Source: an uncultured Lachnospiraceae bacterium
GTDB taxonomy: Bacteria > Bacillota > Clostridia > Lachnospirales > Lachnospiraceae
Direction of reading: 5' to 3'
Length of the DNA stretch: 32,167 nt
Assembly: GCA_900317915.1 (NCBI GenBank)
Contig: ONIO01000004.1
Location: forward strand, 1 to 32,167
The stretch's first letter is position 1; every line of letters starts with the position of its first letter. Below the pieces are notes generated by a model. That model had not been told where the DNA came from. It worked only from the letters and a program-made list of their open reading frames with translations, and ran no database searches. Shown here piece after piece: positions 1 through 7,261 of the stretch. The translations under genes and the position numbers were made by a program.

Positions 1-542
1 GCGAAGTAAGTCTAGATGAAGTAATACCAGAGGAAGATAGCGTAATAAGTCTGGATGAAGTAAAGCCAGAGGAAGACAGCGAAGTAGGTCTGGATGAAGT
101 AAAGCCAGAGGAAGTCAGCGAAGTAGGTCTGGATGAAGTAAAGCCAGAGGAAGCTGGTGAAGTAAGTTTGGATGAAGTAAAGCCAGAGGAAGTCAGCGAA
201 GTAAGTCTGGATGGGATGACACCAAAGGAAGCTGACGAAGTAAGTTTGGATGAAGTAAAGCCAGAGGAAGTCAGCGAAGTAAGTCTGGATGAGATGATTC
301 CGGAGAATACAGGCAATGTTGTCCAAGAAGAAGCTTCTGTAAATGAAGTAGAAGAGAATAGTGAAGCTGCGTCTCTCGAACCAGAGGTGGTTTCAGAGGA
401 ACCAAATATCAATGACTTCTTTAGCGAAGAAATCCAGGCTACACAGGATGCTGTTGAAGAAGTAGAAGCTACGGAACCACAAGAAGACTCAAATAAGGTA
501 CTGACACCAGAAGAAATTCAAAAACTATTTGCAAATTTATAA
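1..542 (+). CDS. Acidic repeat protein, 3' end only
   Basis: The reading frame is open from base 3 and stops at 540-542; the start lies outside the window, so the N-terminal part is unseen. The visible 179 residues are eight copies of a 13-residue unit (consensus EVSLDEVKPEEVS), then about 60 Glu/Val/Asn-rich residues without repeats, then the C-terminal segment LTPEEIQKLFANL. The protein is very acidic, with no Cys, no membrane segment and no recognisable enzyme domain, and is probably extended or disordered here. The C-terminal EIxxLF segment resembles the short N-terminal motif of the flagellar switch protein FliM (LSQDEIDALL), which binds CheY; that link is a resemblance only. A tRNA promoter starts within ten bases of the stop. 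Function unknown. Confidence 0.85.
   Translation, partial: EVSLDEVIPEEDSVISLDEVKPEEDSEVGLDEVKPEEVSEVGLDEVKPEEAGEVSLDEVKPEEVSEVSLDGMTPKEADEVSLDEVKPEEVSEVSLDEMIPENTGNVVQEEASVNEVEENSEAASLEPEVVSEEPNINDFFSEEIQATQDAVEEVEATEPQEDSNKVLTPEEIQKLFANL
3..314 (+). repeat. Eight tandem 39-bp coding repeats
   Basis: Eight in-frame 39-bp units begin at 3, 42, 81, 120, 159, 198, 237 and 276. Each encodes a variant of EVSLDEVKPEEVS. The most divergent units are 198-236 (EVSLDGMTPKEAD) and the last (EVSLDEMIPENTG); the middle ones are nearly identical at DNA level, which suggests recent expansion by slippage or unequal recombination. Copy number may vary between strains, and the array may extend upstream of the window. 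Confidence 0.95.
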
Positions 543-549
543 AAAAGTG

Positions 550-578
550 TTGCATTCTGCCAGCGGGTATCATATAAT
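550..578 (+). promoter_or_regulatory. Promoter of tRNA-Lys
   Basis: A perfect -10 box TATAAT (573-578) lies 17 bases downstream of a weak -35 TTGCAT (550-555). Expected transcription start is near 585, about 17 bases before the mature tRNA. Confidence 0.65.
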
Positions 579-601
579 AATCATCGTGCTGAAAAGCCCA
601 A

Positions 602-674
602 GCGCGATTAGCTCAGCTGGCAGAGCACCTGACTCTTAATCAGGGTGTCCAGGGTTCGAACCCCTGATCGCGCA
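602..674 (+). tRNA. tRNA-Lys(CTT)
   Basis: A complete 73-nt cloverleaf. The acceptor stem is 602-608 with 667-673 (GCGCGAT/ATCGCGC), discriminator A674. The D arm is 611-626. The anticodon stem CCTGA/TCAGG encloses the loop CTCTTAA with anticodon CTT at 635-637, which reads lysine AAG. The T arm is 650-666 with loop TTCGAAC. The 3' CCA is not encoded. AAG is heavily used in the highly expressed genes of this window (solute-binding protein, ribosomal proteins). Confidence 0.97.
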
Positions 675-681
675 TCGGAAG

Positions 682-724
682 GTCTTAATTTTACGGAAAA
701 CCGTGGAGTTAGGACTTTTTTTTT
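682..724 (+). terminator. Terminator after tRNA-Lys
   Basis: GTCTTAAT (682-689) pairs with GTTAGGAC with G-T wobbles; an inner ACGG-AAAA-CCGT hairpin forms the tip, and a run of nine T (716-724) follows. It lies just ahead of the trmB ribosome binding site, so some readthrough into trmB is possible. Confidence 0.8.
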
Positions 725-745
725 ACCAAAAATAAGGAGATTATT

Positions 746-1396
746 ATGAGACTTCGACATATTAAGGAAGCGGATCCAGCGATTCAGGAAAGCGAATACT
801 GTATCAGTGATTACGATAAAGTGAAAGGAAATTGGAACAGCATCTTCGGCAATGACAACCCAATTGAACTTGAAATCGGAATGGGCAAGGGACGCTTTAT
901 AATGGAACTTGCAAAGAGAAATCCTGATAAGAACTTCGTTGGTATGGAGAGATATTCAAGCGTACTCTACAGAGCTCTTCAGAAAGTTGAAGCGATGGAA
1001 GAAAAACCAACCAATTTAAGATTTATCTGTGAGGATGCAAAATTACTTCCTGATATCTTCGAAAAGAATGAGATTAGCAAGGTATATTTGAATTTCTCTG
1101 ATCCATGGCCAAAGGATCGTCATGCAAAGCGCAGACTTACATCTCATACCTTCCTAGATGTCTATGCGAAGGTGCTTGAGCCTGGAAGAGAGATCCATTT
1201 CAAAACAGATAATAGAGATTTATTTGATTTCTCGGTTGAATCCATAAAAGAGTATAATGGATTTGAACTAAAGGCTGTTACCTATGACCTGCATAATGAC
1301 AGTGTGCTTAATAATGGGAATATTATGACAGAGTACGAAGAGAAGTTTTCTTCAAAGGGACAAGCTATCTGTAAATTAATTGCCGAGCGATCATAA
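746..1396 (+). CDS. trmB: tRNA (guanine-N7-)-methyltransferase TrmB
   Basis: 216 residues, the normal length for TrmB, which makes m7G46 in the tRNA variable loop using SAM. The SAM-binding glycine motif is ELEIGMGKG (41-49), with the acidic strand-2 end at GMERY (66-70). The family signature NFSDPWPKDRHAKRRL is at 116-131, where the Asp-Pro-Trp-Pro stretch is diagnostic. The ATG follows AAGGAG (732-737) at good spacing. It sits directly after a tRNA gene and 14 bases before a cell-wall carboxypeptidase gene, probably co-transcribed with it. No promoter is obvious between the tRNA terminator and the start. Confidence 0.95.
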   Translation: MRLRHIKEADPAIQESEYCISDYDKVKGNWNSIFGNDNPIELEIGMGKGRFIMELAKRNPDKNFVGMERYSSVLYRALQKVEAMEEKPTNLRFICEDAKLLPDIFEKNEISKVYLNFSDPWPKDRHAKRRLTSHTFLDVYAKVLEPGREIHFKTDNRDLFDFSVESIKEYNGFELKAVTYDLHNDSVLNNGNIMTEYEEKFSSKGQAICKLIAERS

Positions 1397-1410
1397 AGTG
1401 GGAAGTCGAT

Positions 1411-2829
1411 ATGAAAAAATGTAAAGGGCTATTTAAGAAAATTACATCAATAGGAATGGCTATAGTAATCTGTAGCTCCATGGCGTTCGTCCAGTCTCCG
1501 ATGAGAGTGAAAGCAGAGGAAATCTGGCCTGAACCAGAGGGAATCCAAAGCGACGCAGCTTGCGTGATTGATATCAATAGCGGAACTTTGCTATATGAAA
1601 AGAACGCTGATGCAGTACATTATCCTGCAAGTATTACAAAAATTATGACAGCCCTTATTGCTGCTGAGAATTCTTCAATGGATGAAACAGTTACATTCTC
1701 TCAGAAGGCTGTATATGAAAATGAGCAAGGTAGCTCTAGCATCGCTCGAGATTATGGTGAGCAGATGACAATGGAGCAATGTCTATACGGTATGCTACTT
1801 GAGTCAGCAAATGAATGTGCTTATGCGATTGCTGAGCATGTTGGTGACGGAGATTGTCAGAAGTTCGTTGATATGATGAATAAAAAGGCAAAGGAATTAG
1901 GTTGTCAAAATACTCACTTTAACAATCCGAATGGACTTCCTGATGAAGAGCATTACACATCTGCAAAGGATATGGCCCTTATTGCTGCTGAGGCTTACAA
2001 GAATCCAGTAGTTGCTAAGATTGTTGGAACGAGACAATATACAATTCCACCAACCAATAAGCATGTAGACCCGACTCCACTCAATAACCATCACATGATG
2101 CTTAACTTCTATAAGACATCAAAGTGGTTATATAAGTATTGCTTGGGTGGTAAAACTGGATATACCAAGGTTGCTAATAGTACCTTGGTTACTTACGCGA
2201 AGAAAGATAATATGTTACTGGCTTGTGTCGTGATGAATACTTCACAGACGGCACAATATGAAGATACAACAAAACTTTTCAATTATTATTTTGATAATTT
2301 CGCTGAATATACCGTAAAGGACAGTGTTGATTTAAATGAATCTGGGAAAACAGGAATTCTTGGAAAAGACATCACATTGTTAAATATCGGTGATGGTTCA
2401 GTCATCATTCCGAAGACGGTAGATCTAAGTACTGTAAAAGCACAGATTAAGGAAACAAAGTCCAAATCTGCATCAAATAGTAAAGAGAAGAAAGCTGGAA
2501 GAATAGAATATACCTATGCGAATCATGTGGTGGGAGGTGCAGACCTCTTATACACTACGAATACGGTAGATACTTATCCATTCCATAATGTGAAGAAGAG
2601 TGATGGTGGAAGTTCTATTCCTTATATCAAAATTGATTTCAAGTTTATACTAGAAATCATAATTGGAGTTCTTGTAATCATCGGCGTATTTGTCTTCATT
2701 TCAAAAAAGATCAAAGGAGCAAAGATTCGTCATCCGAAGCGTGCGAAATTATATAAAAGAGATTTAAGCATGTATAAGAAGATAAAGAAAAATGATCCAA
2801 AGAAGAGAAATCGAAGAAAACGTAGATAA
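1411..2829 (+). CDS. D-alanyl-D-alanine carboxypeptidase (DacF/PBP5 type)
   Basis: 472 residues. A serine peptidase S11 penicillin-binding protein that trims the terminal D-Ala from peptidoglycan stem peptides outside the membrane. The three catalytic motifs are present: SITK at 74-77 (nucleophile Ser74, Lys77), SAN at 132-134 and KTG at 248-250. An N-terminal signal segment runs about 10-35 (a hydrophobic core, cleavage probably after VKA). Unlike classic PBP5, whose C-terminal anchor is an amphipathic helix, a real membrane segment (about 410-431) is followed by about 40 very basic residues (KRAKLYK...KKRNRRKRR) that should lie in the cytoplasm. The start ATG is 14 bases after trmB stop with a modest purine-rich ribosome binding site. 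Confidence 0.93.
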   Translation: MKKCKGLFKKITSIGMAIVICSSMAFVQSPMRVKAEEIWPEPEGIQSDAACVIDINSGTLLYEKNADAVHYPASITKIMTALIAAENSSMDETVTFSQKAVYENEQGSSSIARDYGEQMTMEQCLYGMLLESANECAYAIAEHVGDGDCQKFVDMMNKKAKELGCQNTHFNNPNGLPDEEHYTSAKDMALIAAEAYKNPVVAKIVGTRQYTIPPTNKHVDPTPLNNHHMMLNFYKTSKWLYKYCLGGKTGYTKVANSTLVTYAKKDNMLLACVVMNTSQTAQYEDTTKLFNYYFDNFAEYTVKDSVDLNESGKTGILGKDITLLNIGDGSVIIPKTVDLSTVKAQIKETKSKSASNSKEKKAGRIEYTYANHVVGGADLLYTTNTVDTYPFHNVKKSDGGSSIPYIKIDFKFILEIIIGVLVIIGVFVFISKKIKGAKIRHPKRAKLYKRDLSMYKKIKKNDPKKRNRRKRR

Positions 2830-2867
2830 TAGGTAAGATAGATTCTTAAAAAAGACAAGTTATGAAT

Positions 2868-2903
2868 AAAAAAGGACAGGATTCGAAAGAATCCTGTCCT
2901 TTT
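2868..2903. terminator. Bidirectional terminator
   Basis: A perfect 11-bp stem GGACAGGATTC/GAATCCTGTCC with a GAAA tetraloop (2874-2899), flanked by six A upstream and four T downstream. It can end the trmB-carboxypeptidase transcript on the plus strand and the ArgR-like gene on the minus strand. Confidence 0.9.
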
Positions 2904-2962
2904 AGCATATACCGGACAAAAATAAAAAAGAATAAAATTGTCAGACAATTCAATGAAGAGAT

Positions 2963-3490
2963 TTAGAGAGCTGGATGACGATTCTGGATGGCTTTTAATA
3001 ATAATTCTGCATTCTCTGAATAGAAGAGCAACCCATTGGAGGAACATAGTACGGTTGTATATAGAGATGATAGAGCATTTGGCTTCGATAATAACTCGTA
3101 CATGTATTCCTTCATAGGGGATTCCATCTCTAAAAAGACAGGAGTGCTTGTCTGAAACAGAACAGGAGCTGTGCTGGATGAGAGGATACGAGTGATCTCG
3201 GAATCTCTCTGAATCTGCTTGGCATTTTTATTAATAATAAGGAATCCACTAGAGTCCTTTGCCAGGCTTAGGTTACGTAATGCACGCTGCACCTGCTTAG
3301 TCAAAGAATCGGAAGCTGGATAGAGGGACTCAAAATAGGGAAGGAAATCTCTAGAGTTTCGAAACTGCATGTTCCGTCCTCTTTCCGTAATCTCCGCATT
3401 TAAGATGCGGGTAATGATCTCCTCGCACTCTTTTCGAGATGGATTCTTTTTATCTGGTTTAGGCTGACTGGAAGTATAGTTTTTTTCCAT
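2963..3490 (-). CDS. Divergent ArgR-like protein
   Basis: 175 residues. ATG at 3490 with a good ribosome binding site (AAAGGAG on the minus strand). I read it as a divergent member of the arginine repressor fold. The N-terminal half (about 20-86) has the right pattern for a winged helix, ending in TKQVQRALRNLSLAKDSS (64-81), close to ArgR recognition-helix and wing spacing. The C-terminal half (about 117-170: PVFLEMESPMKEYM..., then LYTTVLCSSNGLLFY, then AELLLKAI) follows the ArgR core order of strand, helix, GTxxGDDT-like turn, strand, helix. The Asp pair that binds arginine in ArgR is replaced by Ser-Ser (150-151), so arginine sensing in the usual way is unlikely. Diverges from the AbiEi-type gene, with overlapping promoters. 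The family call is inference from pattern only. Confidence 0.85.
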   Translation of the reverse strand: MEKNYTSSQPKPDKKNPSRKECEEIITRILNAEITERGRNMQFRNSRDFLPYFESLYPASDSLTKQVQRALRNLSLAKDSSGFLIINKNAKQIQRDSEITRILSSSTAPVLFQTSTPVFLEMESPMKEYMYELLSKPNALSSLYTTVLCSSNGLLFYSENAELLLKAIQNRHPAL

Positions 3491-3509
3491 AGCAATCTCC
3501 TTTATGAAA

Positions 3510-3538
3510 ATGATATATGTATGTCATCAAATTGACAA
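3510..3538 (-). promoter_or_regulatory. Promoter of ArgR-like gene
   Basis: On the minus strand the -35 is TTGTCA (plus 3533-3538) and the -10 is TATCAT (plus 3510-3515), separated by 17 bases. Both are 5 of 6 matches. The -35 overlaps the plus-strand -35 at 3532-3537. Confidence 0.7.
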
Positions 3539-3560
3539 GGTATATAGAGCAAATTATAAT
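3532..3560 (+). promoter_or_regulatory. Consensus promoter of the AbiEi-led gene run
   Basis: A perfect sigma-A promoter: TTGACA (3532-3537), 17-base spacer, TATAAT (3555-3560). Expected transcription start is near 3567. Such a perfect promoter normally implies a repressor; GTCA (3523-3526) and TGAC (3533-3536) form a small inverted repeat across the shared -35 zone. Confidence 0.9.
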
Positions 3561-3614
3561 GTAAGAAAATGCCACTCATTCATCTTATAGGTGGAAGAAA
3601 GAAGGGATAATATC

Positions 3615-4256
3615 ATGGGTAGAGTAAGAAAGAAAATACCAATGTATCGAGATGAAAAAAAGCTATATGATCTAGAATGCATATTGAACAAAATCGATGA
3701 CAATCATGGAATTATTCGTACAAAGGAAATCGAAAGACTAGGAGTGGACTATCGCAGACTGAAGCAATTTGTGGAAGAAGGGGAACTGATGAAAATCAGA
3801 AACAGCGTATATACCAATCCACACAAATACTCAGAGGAAGAACTAATAATAGCGCTATTTCCAGATGGTATTCTTACTATGGAAACAGCTCTGTACTACT
3901 ACGGCTATCTGGATGAGAGACCGGCAAGCTGGAAGATTGCAGTAGACAAGAATACATCAAAAAGCAGATTTAATATGTACTATCCCAGCGTTGATCCCTA
4001 TCTCACAGAGCCGAAAACACTTGCAATCGGAAGAGATGTAATTGAAATCAATGGCATGATTGCAGGCATCTATAATCGGGATCGACTAATGGCAGATGTC
4101 CTGAAACATAGAAAAAGAATATATAGTAAGGATTTCCAAAAGGCGATTATGGGATATATCAATGATCCAAAGAAAAATATTCCACAATTAATGAGATATG
4201 CCGAAGAGAGAAAAGTTGTTCAAAGAGCTAGATATCTAATCGGCGAATGGGTGTAA
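3615..4256 (+). CDS. AbiEi-type antitoxin / transcriptional regulator
   Basis: 213 residues from the ATG at 3615, chosen because GAAGGGA lies just upstream; an in-frame GTG at 3591 has no ribosome binding site. Matches the AbiEi antitoxin family. An N-terminal winged-helix domain (HGIIRTKEIERLGVDYRRLKQFVEEGELMKI, about 29-59, with the typical shape of switch to a new helix after a Leu-Gly-Val) is followed by RNSVYTNP. The second domain includes the family feature METALYYYGYLDERP (about 87-101) and NRDRLMADVLKHR near 157. In known systems AbiEi binds its own promoter and silences the co-encoded AbiEii nucleotidyltransferase toxin. Its stop TAA abuts the ATG of the next gene (TAAATG), so translation is coupled. 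Confidence 0.9.
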   Translation: MGRVRKKIPMYRDEKKLYDLECILNKIDDNHGIIRTKEIERLGVDYRRLKQFVEEGELMKIRNSVYTNPHKYSEEELIIALFPDGILTMETALYYYGYLDERPASWKIAVDKNTSKSRFNMYYPSVDPYLTEPKTLAIGRDVIEINGMIAGIYNRDRLMADVLKHRKRIYSKDFQKAIMGYINDPKKNIPQLMRYAEERKVVQRARYLIGEWV

Positions 4257-5126
4257 ATGAAAGATATTGAAATAGGAATGAAACTACCACAAGACAAGAA
4301 TGGTGCAGAATTAAGAGAATATATTCGAAAAAATTATCTATATAGTATAGTTCGAACTGTATCCGAATCGGAGTTCTCAGAGTATGCATACTTAGTGGAC
4401 GATCTATTCTTAAATTATGATCCGCCAGTTAAAAAGAAAGACAGTATCTACTATGTTTTTAAGATCAATCCACGGGTCAAGGAGAATGAAGGATTCGTTC
4501 CTGGTCAGAAGATCAGTGATGTATTTCGAAAAGATTTTATTGACTATATTCTTGATAAACTAAAACAGGCTGGATTTCATGAGATAAAAAGGAATGGCTT
4601 GGTTCTGGATTGCGTTGTAGAGGGTGTGCACTATCCGGTTTCCTTTAAGTTGGAAGAATTAGATGGAGAAATCTTTCCTTTAAGGAAAAGAATCACAACA
4701 GAAGATGGTGAAGAACTCACATATCTAGCATATCCTGTTGAGAACTTACTAATGAATAAGTACATCACCATGATACAAAAAATGGAATTAATCCATTCCA
4801 TGGAACCATATCGAGATGCATATTATCTTCTGACAAATAATGCAATTGAAGGGCGTAGATTCGCTAAACTATTTAAGGAAGCTCCAGAAGATAATGGATT
4901 CTTAATCGATCAGGGTACATTGGAATTATTTATGTCCTATCAAAATTATCCATATATGCGAAAAAAGTGGAAGACATATTGTACAATGGTAGAGGATGAA
5001 TTGCCGGAATGGGAAAAGATAATGGAAGTAATTATCGCCTTTATTCGCCCTGTTTGGCAGTCAATAATAAATGATCAAGTATTCCTAGATGAATGGATGC
5101 CAGATCTAGGACGCTATCTGGGGTAG
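4257..5126 (+). CDS. AbiEii-position protein with degenerate nucleotidyltransferase features
   Basis: 289 residues, starting directly after the AbiEi-type stop codon. By position it should be the AbiEii/DUF1814 toxin. The C-terminal half supports this: YPVENLLMNKYITMIQKM (159-176) followed by EPYRDAYYLL (183-192) matches the family pattern of a Lys-containing helix and an Arg-Asp before a Tyr. The N-terminal half does not: the GGTAL motif and the R-x-S-x-D-x-D catalytic motif of AbiEii are not visible; VDDLFLNYD (47-55) and LVLDCVV (115-121) are the only acidic-strand candidates. It may be an inactive or highly diverged toxin, or a protein with another activity. No frameshift is apparent. Confidence 0.9.
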   Translation: MKDIEIGMKLPQDKNGAELREYIRKNYLYSIVRTVSESEFSEYAYLVDDLFLNYDPPVKKKDSIYYVFKINPRVKENEGFVPGQKISDVFRKDFIDYILDKLKQAGFHEIKRNGLVLDCVVEGVHYPVSFKLEELDGEIFPLRKRITTEDGEELTYLAYPVENLLMNKYITMIQKMELIHSMEPYRDAYYLLTNNAIEGRRFAKLFKEAPEDNGFLIDQGTLELFMSYQNYPYMRKKWKTYCTMVEDELPEWEKIMEVIIAFIRPVWQSIINDQVFLDEWMPDLGRYLG

Positions 5127-5128
5127 TC

Positions 5129-6619
5129 ATGCAAAATAGAGAAAATAAAAAAGAGAATCTATTGGATAAATTAATTGGCTACAGCCAGACGGATTACTAT
5201 CCATTTCACATGCCAGGTCATAAGAGGCAATCCATTGGACTACCAGATCCATATACCATTGATATCACAGAGATTGATGGCTTTGATAATTTAAACCATC
5301 CTGAGGAGATCCTATTAGACTTAAATCATAGTTACCGGGATCTATATCAGACGGACGAAGCATACCTTATGGTAAATGGATCAACCGGAGGCAATCTAGC
5401 TGCTATATTTGCATCCTGTAAGAATGGGGATGGAGTTCTAATTTTGAGAACTGCTCATAAAAGCATCATCCATGCCCTGATGCTAAAGCAGCTAAAAGTC
5501 TTCTATCAGATTCCACATTATGAGAATGGGATTACTATGGGCTTTGACGTGGATGAGACAGAGCGGATCCTAGAGGACCACCCTGAGATCAAGTTGATGG
5601 TTATTACCAGCCCGACATATGAAGGGGTATTATTAAATGTAAACCGTATTGCAGATGTGTGCCATAGCCATAATGTGGCCCTGATCGTAGATGCAGCACA
5701 CGGTGCGCACCTTGGAATTACAGAACGATTCCCCAAAAATCCCATACATGAGGGAGCAGATGTGGTAATCCTAAGTCTGCATAAGATGCTTCCGACCATG
5801 ACACAGACAGCAATGGTCCTATATCATAAGAATCCCTATGTAAAAAAAGAGGAACTCGAGGAATCAATGCGAATTTTCCAAACCAGTTCCCCATCCTATG
5901 TACTTATGGCAGGAGCAGCGAAGTGCCTAGATCTACTGGAGAGCAAAAAAGAGGAATTATTCCAGAACTGGATGGAACAGTTAGAGGACTTTTATGAGGG
6001 TGTTAACAACCTAGGGGAAAACCTAGGAGACAATATAGAGATCATGTCACCGGAAAATAGAGATCCTTCAAAGATTGTGATTATGTCTCGTAAGCCAGAG
6101 ATTACAGGAAATGATCTCATGAAGGTCTTAAGAGAAAGATACCATCTTGAAATGGAAATGGCCCAGGGTTCCTACACATTAGCTATGACATCCTGTATGG
6201 ATACCAAAGAAGGTTATGAGAGACTAAAGAATGCATTACTTGAAATCAACAGCATGAATCTCTCAGAGGAACTAGGAAAAGAAGTATCCGAGAAGAGAAA
6301 TGAATTTATTAGCTACGAAGAATCTGGAGAGAAAAGTGATAGAGTCCAGTACAAAAAAACAGAGGTATCACACTTACCAGAAAAGAGATTCGAGTTATTT
6401 GAAATACTAGATTACCAATGGGAAGAAATCCCATATGAAGATAGTTTGAATCGGACAGTCCGAGATGAGGTGTGTATCTATCCTCCAGGAATTCCGCTAG
6501 TGGTTCCAGGAGAGGTTATGAACCGGGAATCCTTAGAAAAAATAACTTGTGCACTTGGCGATGGACTTCACATCGATGGTGTGGATAAGTCCGGTAAGAT
6601 TCGAGTAATTTGTGAATAA
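5129..6619 (+). CDS. Orn/Lys/Arg decarboxylase family protein
   Basis: 496 residues. A PLP-dependent fold-type I enzyme of the SpeA/CadA/SpeC family, which decarboxylates basic amino acids to agmatine, cadaverine or putrescine. The N-terminus has the family hallmark YPFHMPGHKR (24-33). The PLP site is SLHKML (216-221) with Lys219 forming the Schiff base, and DAAHGAH (188-194) supplies the Asp for the ring nitrogen. The C-terminal domain contains the YPPGIPLVVPGE motif. The substrate cannot be read. I chose the ATG at 5129, two bases after the preceding stop; an in-frame ATG at 5093 would overlap the previous gene by 34 bases. Its placement behind the AbiEi pair suggests co-transcription. Confidence 0.93.
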   Translation: MQNRENKKENLLDKLIGYSQTDYYPFHMPGHKRQSIGLPDPYTIDITEIDGFDNLNHPEEILLDLNHSYRDLYQTDEAYLMVNGSTGGNLAAIFASCKNGDGVLILRTAHKSIIHALMLKQLKVFYQIPHYENGITMGFDVDETERILEDHPEIKLMVITSPTYEGVLLNVNRIADVCHSHNVALIVDAAHGAHLGITERFPKNPIHEGADVVILSLHKMLPTMTQTAMVLYHKNPYVKKEELEESMRIFQTSSPSYVLMAGAAKCLDLLESKKEELFQNWMEQLEDFYEGVNNLGENLGDNIEIMSPENRDPSKIVIMSRKPEITGNDLMKVLRERYHLEMEMAQGSYTLAMTSCMDTKEGYERLKNALLEINSMNLSEELGKEVSEKRNEFISYEESGEKSDRVQYKKTEVSHLPEKRFELFEILDYQWEEIPYEDSLNRTVRDEVCIYPPGIPLVVPGEVMNRESLEKITCALGDGLHIDGVDKSGKIRVICE

Positions 6620-6660
6620 ACCAACTGCTACGGGAGAGAAAGGCAAAAGATAGGGTAAAG

Positions 6661-7245
6661 ATGGGCAAGATCTACGTTTTACTAGGAAAAAGTGCATCTG
6701 GAAAAGACACAATTGCAAAAAAAGTCATGAAAAAAATGGAGGGAAAGCTCCATCCAATCGTTCCCTATACGACTCGTCCCATTCGAGATGGCGAGGAAAA
6801 CGGAAAGCAATACTATTTTGTGACGGATGAAGAGAAGGAAAAACTAATCGAACAGGGTGTTGTGGTTGAGATGCGTACCTATCAGACGGTGAATGGTCCC
6901 TGGAGTTACTTCACGGTGGATGATGGGAATATTGACTTGGAGCACAATGACTATCTCATCATCGGAACCCTAGAGTCTTTAGTGAAAATCCAGACTTACT
7001 TCACCGAAGAGCGGGTTGTTCCGATATATATTAATGTAGATGATGGAGATCGTCTGATGAGAGCCATCCAGCGAGAAAAGGAAGAAGAGCATCCAAACTA
7101 TAAGGAGCTGTGTCGTAGATTTCTGGCGGATGAAAATGACTACTCAGAGGAGAATCGTAAGTCCTGCAACATTCATAATACGGTTGAAAATGTAGACCTA
7201 GATCAAAGTGTGGAGAAGGTCATAGCGATCATCTCAAAGAGATAA
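6661..7245 (+). CDS. Guanylate kinase-like protein
   Basis: 194 residues, close to the size of guanylate kinase (about 200), which makes GDP from GMP and ATP. The P-loop is GKSASGKDT (9-17) and the GMP-side segment is [19 protein letters not shown] (36-54), both recognisable. It departs from Gmk after that: the usual E-x-x-x-(h)-G-x-Y-G-T region reads [15 protein letters not shown] and the lid region is altered, so it may be a paralogue with a changed substrate rather than the essential Gmk. The gene lies 41 bases after the decarboxylase and 16 before yaaR. The nearby yaaR-holB position is occupied in Bacillus by the nucleotide kinase gene tmk, so a nucleotide kinase-like gene is in keeping. 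Confidence 0.9.
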   Translation: MGKIYVLLGKSASGKDTIAKKVMKKMEGKLHPIVPYTTRPIRDGEENGKQYYFVTDEEKEKLIEQGVVVEMRTYQTVNGPWSYFTVDDGNIDLEHNDYLIIGTLESLVKIQTYFTEERVVPIYINVDDGDRLMRAIQREKEEEHPNYKELCRRFLADENDYSEENRKSCNIHNTVENVDLDQSVEKVIAIISKR

Positions 7246-7261
7246 GAAAAGAGAGTCCCAA

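Noticed and set aside
1..314. CRISPR-like regular repeats
   Set aside because: The 39-bp units are contiguous, without unique spacers, and all in frame with a coding sequence.
12..326. Minus-strand reading frame across the repeats encoding an aromatic-rich repeated peptide
   Set aside because: It is a mirror of the in-frame plus-strand repeat; no ribosome binding site or promoter, and the plus-strand frame continues to a sensible C-terminus.
5093..5128. Upstream ATG for the decarboxylase
   Set aside because: It would add 12 residues not typical of the family and overlap the previous gene by 34 bases; the ATG at 5129 directly follows that stop.
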